DNA of 55,124 nucleotides from JAGORL01 sp964372415 (GTDB lineage Bacteria > Patescibacteriota > Patescibacteriia > UBA9934). The stretch is from contig CAYJQH010000005.1 in NCBI GenBank assembly GCA_964372415.1, positions 1-55,124 on the forward strand. Reading direction: 5' to 3'. Under the pieces are notes generated by a model. It had not been told where the DNA came from. It saw nothing but the letters and a program-made list of their open reading frames with translations, and ran no database searches. Every line of letters starts with the position of its first letter. Position 1 is the stretch's first letter. The position numbers and the translations under genes are program-made. Shown piece after piece: positions 54,344 to 55,124 of this stretch.

Positions 54344-55124
54344 TTTAATCATTTTTCTTTTGTTGATAGCTGGGTTTATTCCGAGCTTGGTTTTTGCCGC
54401 TAACACGAACTGTTTGTGTTTTTGTGGTGACAATAAGGAGGGAGCTAAGGAAGCTTCGGTGGAGACCAACGGTACCGAGTGTAGCACCACCTGTAAAGAG
54501 AAAGGTAAACAATATGTCGGCTGTTTCTTGGGTCAGAAAAATTATCCAGATCAAAATGATCTTTGTTGGACGCAAGCGGAGTGCGAGGCATACAGTTCGG
54601 AAACAATTACGGGTGTTAAACGAGAGGGTGAATGGGGCGAGCAAAATTATGTTTGCGCCCCAGGCTCTGGTTATTGTTACTCATCAGGTTTTCCGGTCAC
54701 CTTAAACGTGCCAATACTTGGGCAAACACAGGTAAGTGATTTTGCGACCTACATTAACCTGCTCTACACCTACGCTTTACCGACCGCCGCCATCATTGCC
54801 GTTGTCTTAGCGATGATTGCTGGGGTTCAGTACGCCACTGCTGGCGGCAATCGTGGGCAGGTAGAAAAGGCTAAGGAGAGACTGAGTAACGCTATCATTG
54901 GCATGGTGCTACTTCTTTCAGCCTATACAATTGCCCGACTCATTGATCCTCGGCTTGTATTGTTCGACGCCCTTAAAGTACCGCTCATCAAGCAAGTTGT
55001 TATTATTGATCCCGACACTACTTGCGACGTGCTTATTACTTACGGATTCACTGTTTCGCCATCGAGCGGGAAGTGTGGTGAAAAGGGAACAGTCATGAGT
55101 ATTGATAAAGTTCAAGAGAATGTT
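54324..55124 (+). CDS. Cys-rich surface protein with VirB2/TrbC-like pilin domain (C-terminally truncated by window)
   Basis: The frame is open from ATG 54324 to the window end (267 codons); TTG 54333 is an alternative start. A signal peptide (residues 1-24, LIIFLLLIAGFIPSLVFA) precedes a Cys-rich region (NCLCFCGDN, ECSTTCKEKGK, VGCFLG, LCWTQAEC), then two hydrophobic helices YINLLYTYALPTAAIIAVV...MIAGVQYATAGGN and LSNAIIGMVLLLSAYTIARLI. That pair with the AGGN loop resembles the VirB2/TrbC pilin of type IV secretion systems, found in CPR often fused to other domains. Starts within the previous gene, so both are probably coexpressed. The rest lies beyond the window. Confidence 0.78.
   Translation, partial: MLSLKHNLIIFLLLIAGFIPSLVFAANTNCLCFCGDNKEGAKEASVETNGTECSTTCKEKGKQYVGCFLGQKNYPDQNDLCWTQAECEAYSSETITGVKREGEWGEQNYVCAPGSGYCYSSGFPVTLNVPILGQTQVSDFATYINLLYTYALPTAAIIAVVLAMIAGVQYATAGGNRGQVEKAKERLSNAIIGMVLLLSAYTIARLIDPRLVLFDALKVPLIKQVVIIDPDTTCDVLITYGFTVSPSSGKCGEKGTVMSIDKVQENV

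Overview
The window looks like a chromosome fragment of a Candidate Phyla Radiation bacterium (Patescibacteria, probably Parcubacteria-like). This is inferred from gene content: a 23S rRNA with a LAGLIDADG group I intron, a GlmU-like protein reduced to its nucleotidyltransferase domain, a transketolase encoded as two half-genes, DUF4012 and VirB2-like surface proteins, and many short leaderless-looking genes. TGA is used as a normal stop (for example at 3153-3155), so the Gracilibacteria code, in which UGA is glycine, does not apply. No database search was possible. Family names rest on motifs read by eye.

Layout. 1-1700 holds the 3' part of a 23S gene with its intron, two long palindromic elements and 5S. 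1747-6793 holds a nucleotidyltransferase, a membrane protein, an EndoQ-like nuclease, a tiny Lys/Arg-rich peptide, an L,D-transpeptidase and a toxin-antitoxin pair. 6794-11540 is a GC-rich island of unrecognised minus-strand genes with strong GGAGG ribosome binding sites. Each gene is followed by the same two-hairpin motif, and the island is preceded by a promoter driving a short terminated transcript. tRNA-Ala follows. 11968-24938 is mostly minus-strand metabolism: a dehydrogenase, two PfkB kinases around a DUF2090 aldolase-like protein, split transketolase, Rpe and RpiB, which together outline the non-oxidative pentose phosphate branch.

24977-34130 is plus-strand: an esterase, IleRS carrying palindromic repeats inside its reading frame, an aminotransferase, DHH-like and HD proteins, RuvA and a FemAB transferase. 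34156-35709 holds two more genes of the Shine-Dalgarno class. 35876-45070 is a cell-surface polysaccharide block: glycosyltransferases, DUF4012, a large surface adhesin-like protein and a polyprenyl-phosphate sugar transferase. 45118-45675 is RNase P RNA. 45777-47920 is a second island of small SD-led genes. 48007-55124 holds TrpRS, RNase J, tRNA-Leu with another long palindrome, a peptide-binding protein, SecG, a DsbA-like protein and a pilin-like protein running off the end.

The most novel-looking signals are the repeated two-hairpin motif after each gene of the GC-rich island, the family of about 120 bp palindromes at stable-RNA genes whose stems differ while the internal loops are kept, and the short promoter-terminator unit at 11400-11575, which may encode a leaderless 20-residue peptide.
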